Origin: Comamonas antarctica
GTDB lineage: Bacteria > Pseudomonadota > Gammaproteobacteria > Burkholderiales > Burkholderiaceae_C
NCBI RefSeq assembly: GCF_013363755.1
Contig: NZ_CP054840.1
Span: forward strand, 2,411,501-2,475,500
Length of the DNA: 64,000 nt
Direction of reading: 5' to 3'
Both the position numbers and the translations under genes were made by a program. The notes under the pieces are model-generated. The model was given only the letters and a program-made list of their open reading frames with translations, made no database searches and was not told the origin of the DNA. The stretch's first letter is position 1. Every line of letters begins with the position of its first letter. Of this stretch, positions 1 to 7,036 are shown one piece after another.

Positions 1-1097
1 ACGCCGGCCTCGATGCGCGCTGGACGGGACGCTTCAGCAATACGCCGGTGCCCCTCACCGTGACGGCTGGCCTGTCGGTCGATACCGTCAAGGAAGACCG
101 CCAGGGCTATGAGAACTTCGTCGGCAGCCAGCTGGGCGTCAAGGGCGCGCTGCGCCGCGATGAGGACAACAGCGTCACCAGCATCGACCCCTATGTGCAG
201 GCCACCTGGCAACTCGCACCCGCATGGAGCCTGGGCACCGGCCTGCGCTACAGCCATCTCAAGTTCGAGTCGGACGACCGCTACATCCGCGCCGGCAATC
301 CCGACGACTCCGGCAGCGTGACCCACAGCAAGGCCTTGCCGGTGGTGTCGCTGTCGTATCAGCTCACCCCCGAAAAGACCGTCTACGCCAGTGCAGGGCG
401 CGGTTTCGAGACTCCGACCTTTGCCGAACTGTCGTACCGCCCGGGCAGCATCGGCGGCCTGAACTTCGACCTGCAGCCCAGCGTGAGCACGCAGTATGAA
501 GTCGGCTACCGCGAGCGCCTTACCGGCGCCGTCAAGGGCGGCTGGAGCGCGGCCGTGTTCCAGTCGCGTACCAGCGATGAGATCGTCAGCGCCGGCTCCA
601 GCAACGGCCGCACCACTTACCGCAATGCCGGCGACACCCGCCGCCAGGGCCTGGAACTGCAAGCCGACCTGCGCCTGGCGCCGCAGTGGAAGCTGCAGGC
701 TGCCTATACCTACCTCGACGCCAAGTTCCTCCAGGCGTCGGGCACCGCCGCCGCGGGCAACATGCTGCCTGGCCTGGCCAAGCAGCATCTGGCGCTGGGC
801 CTGGACTACGACCTCACTTCCGAGTGGCGCGTTGGGGTGTCGGCCGAGTACATGGGCCAGGTCTACGTGAACGACGCCAACAGCGAATCCGCTCCGTCGT
901 ACACCGTGGCTGCGGCCAGCATCGGCTACCGCAAGGTCATGGGCCCCTGGACGCTGCGTGCGTTTGCACGCGTCGACAACCTGTTCGACCGCAAGTATGT
1001 CGGCTCGGTCATCGTCAACGATGGCAACCAGCGCTACTTCGAAGGCGCCCCGGGCCGGCAGTGGATCACGGGCGTGAGCGCCGCCTACCAGTTCTGA
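1..1097 (+). CDS. TonB-dependent outer-membrane receptor, C-terminal part (5' truncated by window edge)
   Basis: This is the beta-barrel end of a TonB-dependent receptor, an outer-membrane channel for siderophore, haem, cobalamin or a similar ligand. The frame is open from base 3, so the gene begins upstream of the window; the first internal GTG is at 48. Alternating hydrophobic strands run throughout, and the segments VYASAGRGFETPTFAELSYR and FARVDNLFDRKYVGS are typical of the FepA/FhuA-type barrel. It ends in the C-terminal signature AAYQF, with the terminal aromatic residue used for outer-membrane assembly. The plug domain and TonB box lie outside the window, so the ligand cannot be assigned. 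A bidirectional terminator follows at once. Confidence 0.9.
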   Translation, partial: AGLDARWTGRFSNTPVPLTVTAGLSVDTVKEDRQGYENFVGSQLGVKGALRRDEDNSVTSIDPYVQATWQLAPAWSLGTGLRYSHLKFESDDRYIRAGNPDDSGSVTHSKALPVVSLSYQLTPEKTVYASAGRGFETPTFAELSYRPGSIGGLNFDLQPSVSTQYEVGYRERLTGAVKGGWSAAVFQSRTSDEIVSAGSSNGRTTYRNAGDTRRQGLELQADLRLAPQWKLQAAYTYLDAKFLQASGTAAAGNMLPGLAKQHLALGLDYDLTSEWRVGVSAEYMGQVYVNDANSESAPSYTVAAASIGYRKVMGPWTLRAFARVDNLFDRKYVGSVIVNDGNQRYFEGAPGRQWITGVSAAYQF

Positions 1098-1124
1098 GTT
1101 GCGCCGCGAGACGCGCACACCATG

Positions 1125-1150
1125 AAAAAACCGGCCTCTGGCCGGTTTTT
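1125..1150. terminator. Bidirectional intrinsic terminator
   Basis: CCGGCC/GGCCGG stem (1131-1136 with 1140-1145) around a 3-nt loop, with an A-run before and a T-run after. It can end the receptor gene on plus and the FMN reductase on minus. Confidence 0.85.
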
Positions 1151-1169
1151 CTTTGCCTGCAACTGCGCC

Positions 1170-1721
1170 TCAGACGGCGTGCTTCTTCACCCACTCGACA
1201 TAGCGGTGCAGCCAGCCCTGGAGAAACTCGCGGCTGCCTTCGCCAATCGAGCCATCGTCATTGAACAGGCCGTCCTTGGCCTGGATGAACATCTCGGGCT
1301 GGCCGAGCAGCGGCACGTCGAGATAAGCCAGGATATTGCGCAGATGCTGCTGCGCGAGGGCCGTGCCGATGGCACCCACGGAGACGCCGAGCACCGCGCC
1401 CGGCTTGCCGCCCCAGACGCTCTGGCCATAGGGACGCGAGCCCTGGTCCAGCGCATTCTTGAGCACGCCCGAAATCGAGCGGTTGTACTCGGGCGTGACG
1501 AACAGCAGCGCATCGGCGGCGGCGATCTGCGCGCGAAAGCGCTTCACGGCCTCGACCTCATTGCCATCGGCGTCCTGGTTGTACAGCGGCAACGCGTCGA
1601 TGGCGATTTCCTCGAAGCTGAAACCTTCGGGCGCCATGCGTTCGATGGCGTGTGCCAGCTTGCGATTGAACGAATCCTTGCGCAGGCTGCCGACGATCAC
1701 CGCGACCTTGTATTGGCTCAT
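1170..1721 (-). CDS. NADPH-dependent FMN reductase / NAD(P)H quinone-chromate reductase family
   Basis: A 183-residue flavodoxin-fold reductase that passes electrons from NAD(P)H to FMN, quinones or metal oxyanions in the cytoplasm. The FMN phosphate loop GSLRKDSFNRKLA lies near residue 10 and the family motif PEYNRSISGVLKNALD near residue 75. ATG at 1721 is chosen because GAGGAG sits just upstream on the minus strand; the longer open frame to 1934 has no family similarity. It is the last gene after metN-metI-metQ but lies behind a terminator, so co-transcription would need read-through. Reductases of this kind often neighbour sulfonate or methionine uptake genes; a role in sulfur assimilation is inference. 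Confidence 0.88.
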   Translation of the reverse strand: MSQYKVAVIVGSLRKDSFNRKLAHAIERMAPEGFSFEEIAIDALPLYNQDADGNEVEAVKRFRAQIAAADALLFVTPEYNRSISGVLKNALDQGSRPYGQSVWGGKPGAVLGVSVGAIGTALAQQHLRNILAYLDVPLLGQPEMFIQAKDGLFNDDGSIGEGSREFLQGWLHRYVEWVKKHAV

Positions 1722-1738
1722 GAAAACTCCTCGCGTCA

Positions 1739-1770
1739 AAAACAAAAAGGGCTTCCCATTATGGAAGCCC
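1739..1770 (-). terminator. Intrinsic terminator after metQ
   Basis: An 8-bp stem (1749-1756 with 1763-1770), loop CATTAT, followed on the minus strand by an interrupted T-run (1739-1748). It separates metQ from the FMN reductase. Confidence 0.75.
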
Positions 1771-1834
1771 CGGGTGGCAAGGGCCGTGGGTCGCGTCCTA
1801 CACCACAGGATGCATGGCCATGCCGATGCGCGGC

Positions 1835-2656
1835 TTACTGCAGGAACGAGGGCTTGGCATAGCCCTGGAACTTGCTGTCGACCACGGCCTTGTATTCCGC
1901 CGAGCGGTAGGCGGCTTCGAGGTCCTTGGCCCATGCCGTGTCCTTGTCGGCACGCTTGACCGCGACCACGTTCAGGTAATGGTCGGGGGTCTTCTCCAGC
2001 TTCACGGCCTCGGTCAGCTTCAGGCCCGAGGAGATCGCGAAGTTGCCGTTGATGATCGCGTACTCGGTATCACCCAGCGAGCGCGGCAGTTGCGCGGCTT
2101 CCAGCGGGATGAACTTGAGCTGGCGCGGGTTCTCGACCAGGTCCTTTTCCGAAGCGCGCAGCGGATCGATGCCGGGCTTGATCTTCACCAGCTGGTTCTG
2201 CTCGAGCAGCACCAGCGCGCGCGCCAGGTTGCTGGGGTCGTTGGGCAGCGTCACGCGGTCGCCGGTCTTGGCTTCCTCGAGCGTCTTGCGCTTGGTGGAA
2301 TACACGCCCAGCGGCGCGATCGGGCCCTGCACCAGCTCGACGATGTCGAGCTTCTGGTCGGCCGCGAATTTCTGCAGGTAGACGCGGTGCTGGAAGAAGT
2401 TGGCGTTCAGCGAGCCCTGGGCCAGCGCCAGATTGGGCTGCACGTAATCGTTGAACTCGACCAGCTTGACCTTGTAGCCCTTCTTCTCCAGGATCGGCAC
2501 GATGCCTTGCTTGAGCTGGTCGATGTTCGAGCCGGCGGTGCCGCCGATGACCAGTTCCTTCTTGGCCTGGGCCTGCACCGGCGCGGCCAGGCCGACGAGG
2601 GTCACAGCCGCGACCGCGGCAGCCAGCAGGGAACGACGCACTACGGGATTCTTCAT
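1835..2656 (-). CDS. metQ: MetQ/NlpA family substrate-binding protein
   Basis: Periplasmic binding component of a methionine-type ABC importer, 273 residues. It has an N-terminal signal peptide (charged start, long Ala/Val/Leu core, cleavage near VQA-QA). No lipobox cysteine is visible, so it looks soluble rather than a lipoprotein as in many NlpA proteins. Family segments include KVKLVEFNDYVQPNLALA, NANFFQHRVYL and AQLPRSLGDTEYAIINGNFA. ATG at 2656 is preferred over GTG at 2659 because AGAGG lies about 6 nt upstream of it. It follows metI by 89 bp in the same direction, giving metN-metI-metQ. Methionine is the expected ligand by family; a sulfonate or another amino acid cannot be excluded. 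Confidence 0.9.
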   Translation of the reverse strand: MKNPVVRRSLLAAAVAAVTLVGLAAPVQAQAKKELVIGGTAGSNIDQLKQGIVPILEKKGYKVKLVEFNDYVQPNLALAQGSLNANFFQHRVYLQKFAADQKLDIVELVQGPIAPLGVYSTKRKTLEEAKTGDRVTLPNDPSNLARALVLLEQNQLVKIKPGIDPLRASEKDLVENPRQLKFIPLEAAQLPRSLGDTEYAIINGNFAISSGLKLTEAVKLEKTPDHYLNVVAVKRADKDTAWAKDLEAAYRSAEYKAVVDSKFQGYAKPSFLQ

Positions 2657-2745
2657 CACAAACCTCTTTCAGGAGAAATCAACACTGCCAGCAACGGCAG
2701 CACATGGAAAACCTGGGGCGCTCTGCGGCCCCCCCTCTTTGCCTT

Positions 2746-3411
2746 TCAGCCGCGCTTGTCCAGGCGCCGCGCGGTGGCGTTGCCGACAAACTGCAGGATC
2801 TGCACCAGCACCACCAGCACGGTGACGGTGAGCACCATCACGTCGGTCTGGAAGCGGTAATAGCCGTAGCGGATGGCCAGGTCGCCAATGCCGCCGCCGC
2901 CCACGACGCCGGCAATGGCCGAGTACGACAGGAAGCTCACGGCCAGCACCGTCAGCGCCAGCACCAGGCCGGAACGCGCTTCGACCACCAGCACGCGCCA
3001 GACGATCTGCAGCTCCGAGGCACCCATCGCATGCGCGGCCTCGATGACTCCGCGCGGCACTTCGCGCAGGCACTGGTCGACCAGGCGCGCGAAATACGGA
3101 ATCGCGGCAATCGACAGTGGCACCGCGGCGGCCAGCGGGCCAATCGAGGTTCCTGCGATGACGCGTGTGAGCGGGACCAGCGCCACCAGCAGGATGATGA
3201 ACGGGAACGAGCGCACGGTGTTCACGATCCAGTTGAGCACCAGGAAGGCGGGCTTGTTGGCCAGCGATTGTCCGGGGCCCAGCAGGAACAGCAGCACGCC
3301 CAGCGGTCCGCCCAGCACCACGGCGGCGGTGAGGCCGATGCCCAGCATCAGCGCGGTCTGGCCGATGGCCACCCACAGTTCGGGAAGAATGGCAGCGATA
3401 TTTTCAGACAT
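2746..3411 (-). CDS. metI: Methionine ABC transporter permease MetI
   Basis: Inner-membrane permease of 221 residues with about five hydrophobic segments. The BPD_transp_1 EAA loop is visible as REVPRGVIEAAHAMGASELQ, the contact site for MetN; the C-terminal part carries SYSAIAGVVGGGGIGDLAIR, characteristic of D-methionine permeases. ATG at 3411 overlaps the 3' end of metN by 8 bp, a translational-coupling arrangement. The upstream extension of the open frame (to 3582) lies inside metN and has no hydrophobic character, so it is not used. Confidence 0.93.
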   Translation of the reverse strand: MSENIAAILPELWVAIGQTALMLGIGLTAAVVLGGPLGVLLFLLGPGQSLANKPAFLVLNWIVNTVRSFPFIILLVALVPLTRVIAGTSIGPLAAAVPLSIAAIPYFARLVDQCLREVPRGVIEAAHAMGASELQIVWRVLVVEARSGLVLALTVLAVSFLSYSAIAGVVGGGGIGDLAIRYGYYRFQTDVMVLTVTVLVVLVQILQFVGNATARRLDKRG

Positions 3412-4255
3412 GGTGCAGTTCCTGGGCCGCCGCGGCAGCGTTCGATGAAGAGGCCGCACTCCAGCGCGCTTCGCGCTCGGTGCGCTCGCGCAGGGCTTCG
3501 AGTTCCTGGCCCAGCACGGTGCGGCGTTCAACGCGCGGTCCGTGCAGCGAGAACTGCTCGGCGATCCGACCGCCTTCGACAATGGCCACTTCGCTGCACA
3601 GCACTTCGACCACCGACAGTTCGTGCGTCACGATCACGATCGTCACGCCGGTCTTTTGCTGGATGTCGCGCAGCGTCTCCAGCAGTGAGCGCGTGGTTTC
3701 GCTGTCCAGCGCCGAGGTCGGCTCGTCGCACAGCAGCACCTGGGGGCGCGGCGCCAGTGCGCGCGCGATCGCCACGCGCTGCTTTTGGCCACCCGATAGC
3801 TGCGCCGGATAGCTGCCGAGCTTGTCGGACAGTCCCACGAGAGCCAGGCATTCGCGCACCCGTGCATCGATCTGGGCGCGCGACAGGCCGCCATGGATCT
3901 TCAGCGGGAAGGCGACGTTGTCGAACACGCTGGCGTTTTGCAGCAGGTTGAACTGCTGGAAGATCATGCCGATGTTCTGCCGGGCATCGCGCAGTTCACG
4001 CCGGCTCAGCTTCGTGAGCTCGCGCCCGGCGACATGCACTTCACCGGCGTCAGGGCGCTCGAGCAGGTTGATCAGCCGCAGCAGCGTCGATTTGCCCGCG
4101 CCGCTCTTGCCGATCAGGCCGAAGATCTCGCCCTGGCGCACCTCCAGCGTCACCGATTTGACGGCTTCGAACAGGCCGCCGTCGGCCGTGGCGAATTTTT
4201 TCTGCACATCGCGCAGGCGGATGAGCGGCGGTTTGTCGGCAGTGTTCTGGCTCAT
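3404..4255 (-). CDS. metN: Methionine ABC transporter ATP-binding protein MetN, lacking the C-terminal NIL domain
   Basis: Cytoplasmic ATPase of 283 residues. Walker A is GKSGAGKS (49-56), the signature LSGGQ is at 153-157, Walker B VLLCDE at 173-178, and the switch histidine is H211. Canonical MetN is about 340 residues and ends in a NIL (ACT-like) domain that binds methionine and inhibits transport. Here the ABC domain ends near residue 240 and is followed by a short charged and Ala-rich tail, so that regulatory domain is absent. It is the first gene of metN-metI-metQ. A different amino-acid specificity is possible, but MetI and MetQ neighbours support the MetNIQ class. Confidence 0.9.
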   Translation of the reverse strand: MSQNTADKPPLIRLRDVQKKFATADGGLFEAVKSVTLEVRQGEIFGLIGKSGAGKSTLLRLINLLERPDAGEVHVAGRELTKLSRRELRDARQNIGMIFQQFNLLQNASVFDNVAFPLKIHGGLSRAQIDARVRECLALVGLSDKLGSYPAQLSGGQKQRVAIARALAPRPQVLLCDEPTSALDSETTRSLLETLRDIQQKTGVTIVIVTHELSVVEVLCSEVAIVEGGRIAEQFSLHGPRVERRTVLGQELEALRERTEREARWSAASSSNAAAAAQELHHV

Positions 4256-4658
4256 GCAATCACATCATTGGAAACGAAACCCCTGGAGCCCGGGGGCATT
4301 GGCGGCTCATGCCAGTTGCCATGGGTCCGATGCCGGGAGTACGCGGCAGCGCCAGGCGCTGACGCGGAGCGCTGGTAAGGCAGCCGCTTCCGACAGGGGA
4401 AAGACGTGGAGTTTGCCGCCATCCCCGGATTTCATCAACGAATTTAAAGACCCATGCTTATGCATTTTTGCTAATAAAGCGGGGAGCTTCAATGCCTTCA
4501 ATCCCTAGCAAAAGTCGCCACGCCGAAGAATGGTTGACAGGCGTGGGTCACCGCCTGCACACGGCTTGAACAGGCATGAAAAAAGCCGGCCCCGCCGCAT
4601 GCGGAACCGGCTTGTGGCGACGCGCGGCAGGGCCCGCGCCGGCTGCCCTGCGCAGCGC
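4256..4658. other. Leader and promoter region of metNIQ, with the metQ2 terminator
   Basis: About 400 bp between two minus-strand genes. The metQ2 terminator occupies one end. Then comes a more AT-rich stretch (about 4440-4500) that could hold the metN promoter, including AT-rich repeats around TTATTAGCAAAAATGCATAA on minus. Closer to metN is a GC-rich leader with an imperfect 7-bp hairpin just before the gene. A 64-codon minus-strand frame (4307-4501) crosses the leader; I cannot tell whether it is translated. I looked for SAM, SAH and cobalamin riboswitch cores and recognised none. Confidence 0.5.
4579..4611 (-). terminator. Intrinsic terminator after the second metQ
   Basis: GCCGG/CCGGC outer stem (4585-4589 with 4607-4611), partly extended inside by GC pairs, followed on minus by six T (4579-4584). 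Confidence 0.8.
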
Positions 4659-5459
4659 TTAGAACGCGGGCACGACCGCGCCCTTGAACTGCGTTTCAAT
4701 GAACTGGCGCACTTCAGGCGACTGGTAGGCCTTGATCAGCTTGCCCACCCAGGGCTGGGCCTTCTCGGACTCGCGCACCACGAGGATGTTGACATAGGGG
4801 TTCTTGGCGCTTTCCTGCGCAATCGAGTCGGTTTTCGGATTCAGGCCCGCCGAGATCGCGAAGTTGGTGTTGATGGCCGAGGCATCGAGGTCGTCCAGCG
4901 AGCGCGGCAGCTGGGCGGCGTCGAGTTCGACGAAACGCAGCTTCTTTGGATTCGACACCACATCCAGCGGCGTCGCCTTGAGGCCGGCGTTTTCCTTGAG
5001 CTTGATCAGGCCCTGGGCCTGCAGCAGCAGCAGCACGCGGCCGCCATTGGTGGGATCGTTCGGAATGCCGAACTTCGCGCCCTGCGGCAGGTCGGCCAGG
5101 TTCTTGACCTTCTTCGAGTACAGGCCGATGGGGAAGTTGACGGTGTCGGCCACGCGCACCAGCTTGTAGCCGCGGTCCTTGACCTGGGCATCGAGGTAAG
5201 GCAGATGCTGGTAGCTGTTGGCATCGAGGTCGCCTGCCGCCAGTGCCGCGTTCGGCTGGATATAGTCGCCGAACTCGACGATCTGGATCTTCAGGCCCTG
5301 CTTGTCGGCCACGGCCTTGACCTTCTCGAAGATCTGGGCGTGGGGGCCGGCGGTGACACCGATCTTGATCGATGTCTTGTCCTGGGCCACGGCGGCCAGC
5401 GGCGCGGCGAAGGCCAGGCCCAAAGCCAGGGTTGTCTGCAGAAGTTGGCGCTTGTTCAC
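4659..5459 (-). CDS. Second MetQ/NlpA family substrate-binding protein
   Basis: A 266-residue paralogue of the MetQ at 1835-2656. A Sec signal peptide (cleavage near AVA-QD) again lacks a lipobox cysteine. Shared family segments are KIQIVEFGDYIQPNAALA, SYQHLPYL and AQLPRSLDDLDASAINTNFA. The start is GTG at 5459 with AAGG about 6 nt upstream. It has its own terminator and no adjacent permease or ATPase other than metNI 400 bp downstream, so it probably acts as an alternative receptor for the same MetNI complex (inference). The two proteins have clearly diverged, suggesting different ligands. Confidence 0.88.
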   Translation of the reverse strand: MNKRQLLQTTLALGLAFAAPLAAVAQDKTSIKIGVTAGPHAQIFEKVKAVADKQGLKIQIVEFGDYIQPNAALAAGDLDANSYQHLPYLDAQVKDRGYKLVRVADTVNFPIGLYSKKVKNLADLPQGAKFGIPNDPTNGGRVLLLLQAQGLIKLKENAGLKATPLDVVSNPKKLRFVELDAAQLPRSLDDLDASAINTNFAISAGLNPKTDSIAQESAKNPYVNILVVRESEKAQPWVGKLIKAYQSPEVRQFIETQFKGAVVPAF

Positions 5460-5570
5460 GGAATGCCTTGTGTCGAAAAATTCAGATGCAGCACTGTACG
5501 CGCAAATCGCAAGCGCTATTTCGAAGAAAAAATCAGCTGTTTATGCCTGCAGGAAATAATCCGCGCCGCC

Positions 5571-5918
5571 TCACGCGTCGCGGCCCGCCTGCCCGGCCGC
5601 GACCTGGCGTTGCTTGTGCTCCACGTGGTAGGCCGTGAGCACCTGGTGCGCGATGGCATCGAGCGCAGGATGAACGACGCCCTGCTTGTCCGTCCAGACC
5701 TTGGGTGTGATCGGACCGGCGATGGCAATCGCATCGCCCTCGCGCAAGGCCTCGAGCGCGGCGCAGGGCGCGGCATCGAAGGCAATCACATTCACGAACA
5801 GGTTCTCGCCGTCGCCGCATTCGGCGCGCATGCGCGCCACCATGAAGGGCTTGCCGGTCTTGCTGATGCGCTGCTCGGGCGTGCCATACAGGCGCCCTGC
5901 AATCAATCCATCCATCAT
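5571..5918 (-). CDS. SSB-like OB-fold single-stranded DNA-binding protein
   Basis: A small protein of about 115 residues with an SSB-type OB fold: it begins [17 protein letters not shown] and continues [50 protein letters not shown]. This matches the N-terminal half of SSB or PriB-type proteins, but it lacks the acidic C-terminal tip used by SSB to recruit partners. Starts at 5924, 5918, 5915 and 5975 are possible; AAAGG 7 nt before the ATG at 5918 decides. It sits alone downstream of tRNA-Pro and the terminator. It could be a specialised ssDNA-binding protein rather than the essential SSB. Confidence 0.75.
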   Translation of the reverse strand: MMDGLIAGRLYGTPEQRISKTGKPFMVARMRAECGDGENLFVNVIAFDAAPCAALEALREGDAIAIAGPITPKVWTDKQGVVHPALDAIAHQVLTAYHVEHKQRQVAAGQAGRDA

Positions 5919-5978
5919 GGCCATACCTTTCGCGTCGCGCGCGACATTGTTGCTGCAGCCGGCCGCGGCCCGCAATGA

Positions 5979-6014
5979 AAAAAGGGCCAGCAGAAAAAAC
6001 TGCTGGCCCTTTTT
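5979..6014. terminator. Strong bidirectional intrinsic terminator
   Basis: A perfect 15-bp inverted repeat (5979-5993 with 6000-6014) around an A6 loop. On minus it ends the tRNA-Pro transcript. Confidence 0.88.
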
Positions 6015-6021
6015 GGGATTT

Positions 6022-6098
6022 TGGTCGGCGAGAAAGGATTCGAACCTTCGACCCCTTGCACCCCATGCAAGTGCGCTACCAGGCTGCGCTACACGCCG
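6022..6098 (-). tRNA. tRNA-Pro (anticodon GGG)
   Basis: A cloverleaf is readable on the minus strand: acceptor CGGCGTG with CTCGCCG (one T-T mismatch), D-arm GCGC...GCGC, anticodon stem CTTGC/GCAAG with loop ATGGGGT (T33, anticodon GGG), T-arm GAAGG-TTCGAAT-CCTTT, discriminator A. The 3' CCA is encoded (complement of TGG at 6022-6024). It reads CCC and CCU proline codons. It lies just downstream of the MerR gene, as is common in this group. Confidence 0.95.
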
Positions 6099-6130
6099 AC
6101 GAGAATTGAATTATATACCGAAAAAATCGC

Positions 6131-6559
6131 TCACAAAGTCAACAGCTCACGAATTTGCAGCAGTTCCTCGCGCATCGCCGATGGAGCCAGCATCAGCGCC
6201 GCCGGCGCCAGCGACGGCGGCGATGCCATCTCGGGCGCCGGGCCCTCCCAGTCCGTGGCCACGAGATCGAACTCCTCGGCTGGAGCCGCGTCGATGCCGC
6301 CCGTCTCACGCAGGCGGTTGCGCGCCCCCTGAATGGTGAAGCCCTGGTCGTAGAGCAGCTCGCGAATGCGGCGGATCATCAGCAGTTCGTGATGCTGGTA
6401 ATAACGCCGGTTGCCGCGGCGCTTCACCGGGCGCAGATGGGTGAACTCCTGCTCCCAGTAGCGCAGCACATGGGGTTTCACGCAACACAGCTGCGCCACC
6501 TCGCCGATCGTGAAGTAGCGTTTGGCCGGAATCGGCGGGAGCGGGGAACCCTGGGACAT
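6131..6559 (-). CDS. MerR-family transcriptional regulator (ihfA-linked)
   Basis: A DNA-binding protein with an N-terminal winged helix-turn-helix: [20 protein letters not shown] then [23 protein letters not shown] within about residues 15-50 and wing [13 protein letters not shown]. The C-terminal part is short, has no cysteine cluster, and so does not look like a metal sensor. The start could be ATG 6574 or 6559; GGAG about 9 nt before 6559 favours the shorter 142-residue form. It follows ihfA on the same strand with a gap of about 100 bp. MerR genes next to ihfA are widespread in proteobacteria, but their target is generally unknown. Confidence 0.85.
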   Translation of the reverse strand: MSQGSPLPPIPAKRYFTIGEVAQLCCVKPHVLRYWEQEFTHLRPVKRRGNRRYYQHHELLMIRRIRELLYDQGFTIQGARNRLRETGGIDAAPAEEFDLVATDWEGPAPEMASPPSLAPAALMLAPSAMREELLQIRELLTL

Positions 6560-6662
6560 CGCTGGCATCTCCATTCATCAACCCGACAAGGCTACCGCAG
6601 GCGGTGCCGCACTGCCATGCGCAATCGCCCTGCTCGGGCCAAGGCGCATGGCAACGGAACGC

Positions 6663-6998
6663 TCAGAGTGCCGACGCCGAAGTCTCGCCGCTCTGGATCT
6701 GTTCCTTGAGCTTGGTACTCGCATGGAACGTTACCACGCGCCGCGCCTGGATCGGGATCAGCTCGCCGGTGCGCGGATTGCGCCCCGGCCGCGGAGCCTT
6801 GGTGCGGATCTGGAAGTTGCCGAAACCCGACAGCTTGACGTCGTCGCCCTCGACCAGGCTCTGCGAGACCAGGTCGAAGAAGGCGTCCACCATCTCCTTG
6901 GACTCGCGCTTGTTCAGGCCGATCTGGTCAAACAGCAGATCGGCAAGCTGCGCCTTGGTCAGCGCCGGGCTGTCCAGGCTTTCAATGGCCAACTCCAT
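6663..6998 (-). CDS. ihfA: Integration host factor subunit alpha
   Basis: A 111-residue DNA-bending protein of the HU/IHF family, which pairs with IhfB and binds the minor groove. The DNA-binding arm [18 protein letters not shown] and the flank [20 protein letters not shown] are unmistakable. The start at ATG 6998 is chosen because AAGGGG lies 6 nt upstream and the product then begins MELAIES, like family members. A longer frame from 7040 would overlap pheT as ATGA, with weaker support. IHF is often required for sigma-54 promoters, one of which is seen at 27819. Confidence 0.95.
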   Translation of the reverse strand: MELAIESLDSPALTKAQLADLLFDQIGLNKRESKEMVDAFFDLVSQSLVEGDDVKLSGFGNFQIRTKAPRPGRNPRTGELIPIQARRVVTFHASTKLKEQIQSGETSASAL

Positions 6999-7036
6999 GG
7001 CAGACCCCTTGTCTTGGGAAAAGACAGCCATATCCA

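Noticed and set aside
4256..4658. SAM or cobalamin riboswitch upstream of metN
   Set aside because: I could not match any conserved core; only simple hairpins are visible.
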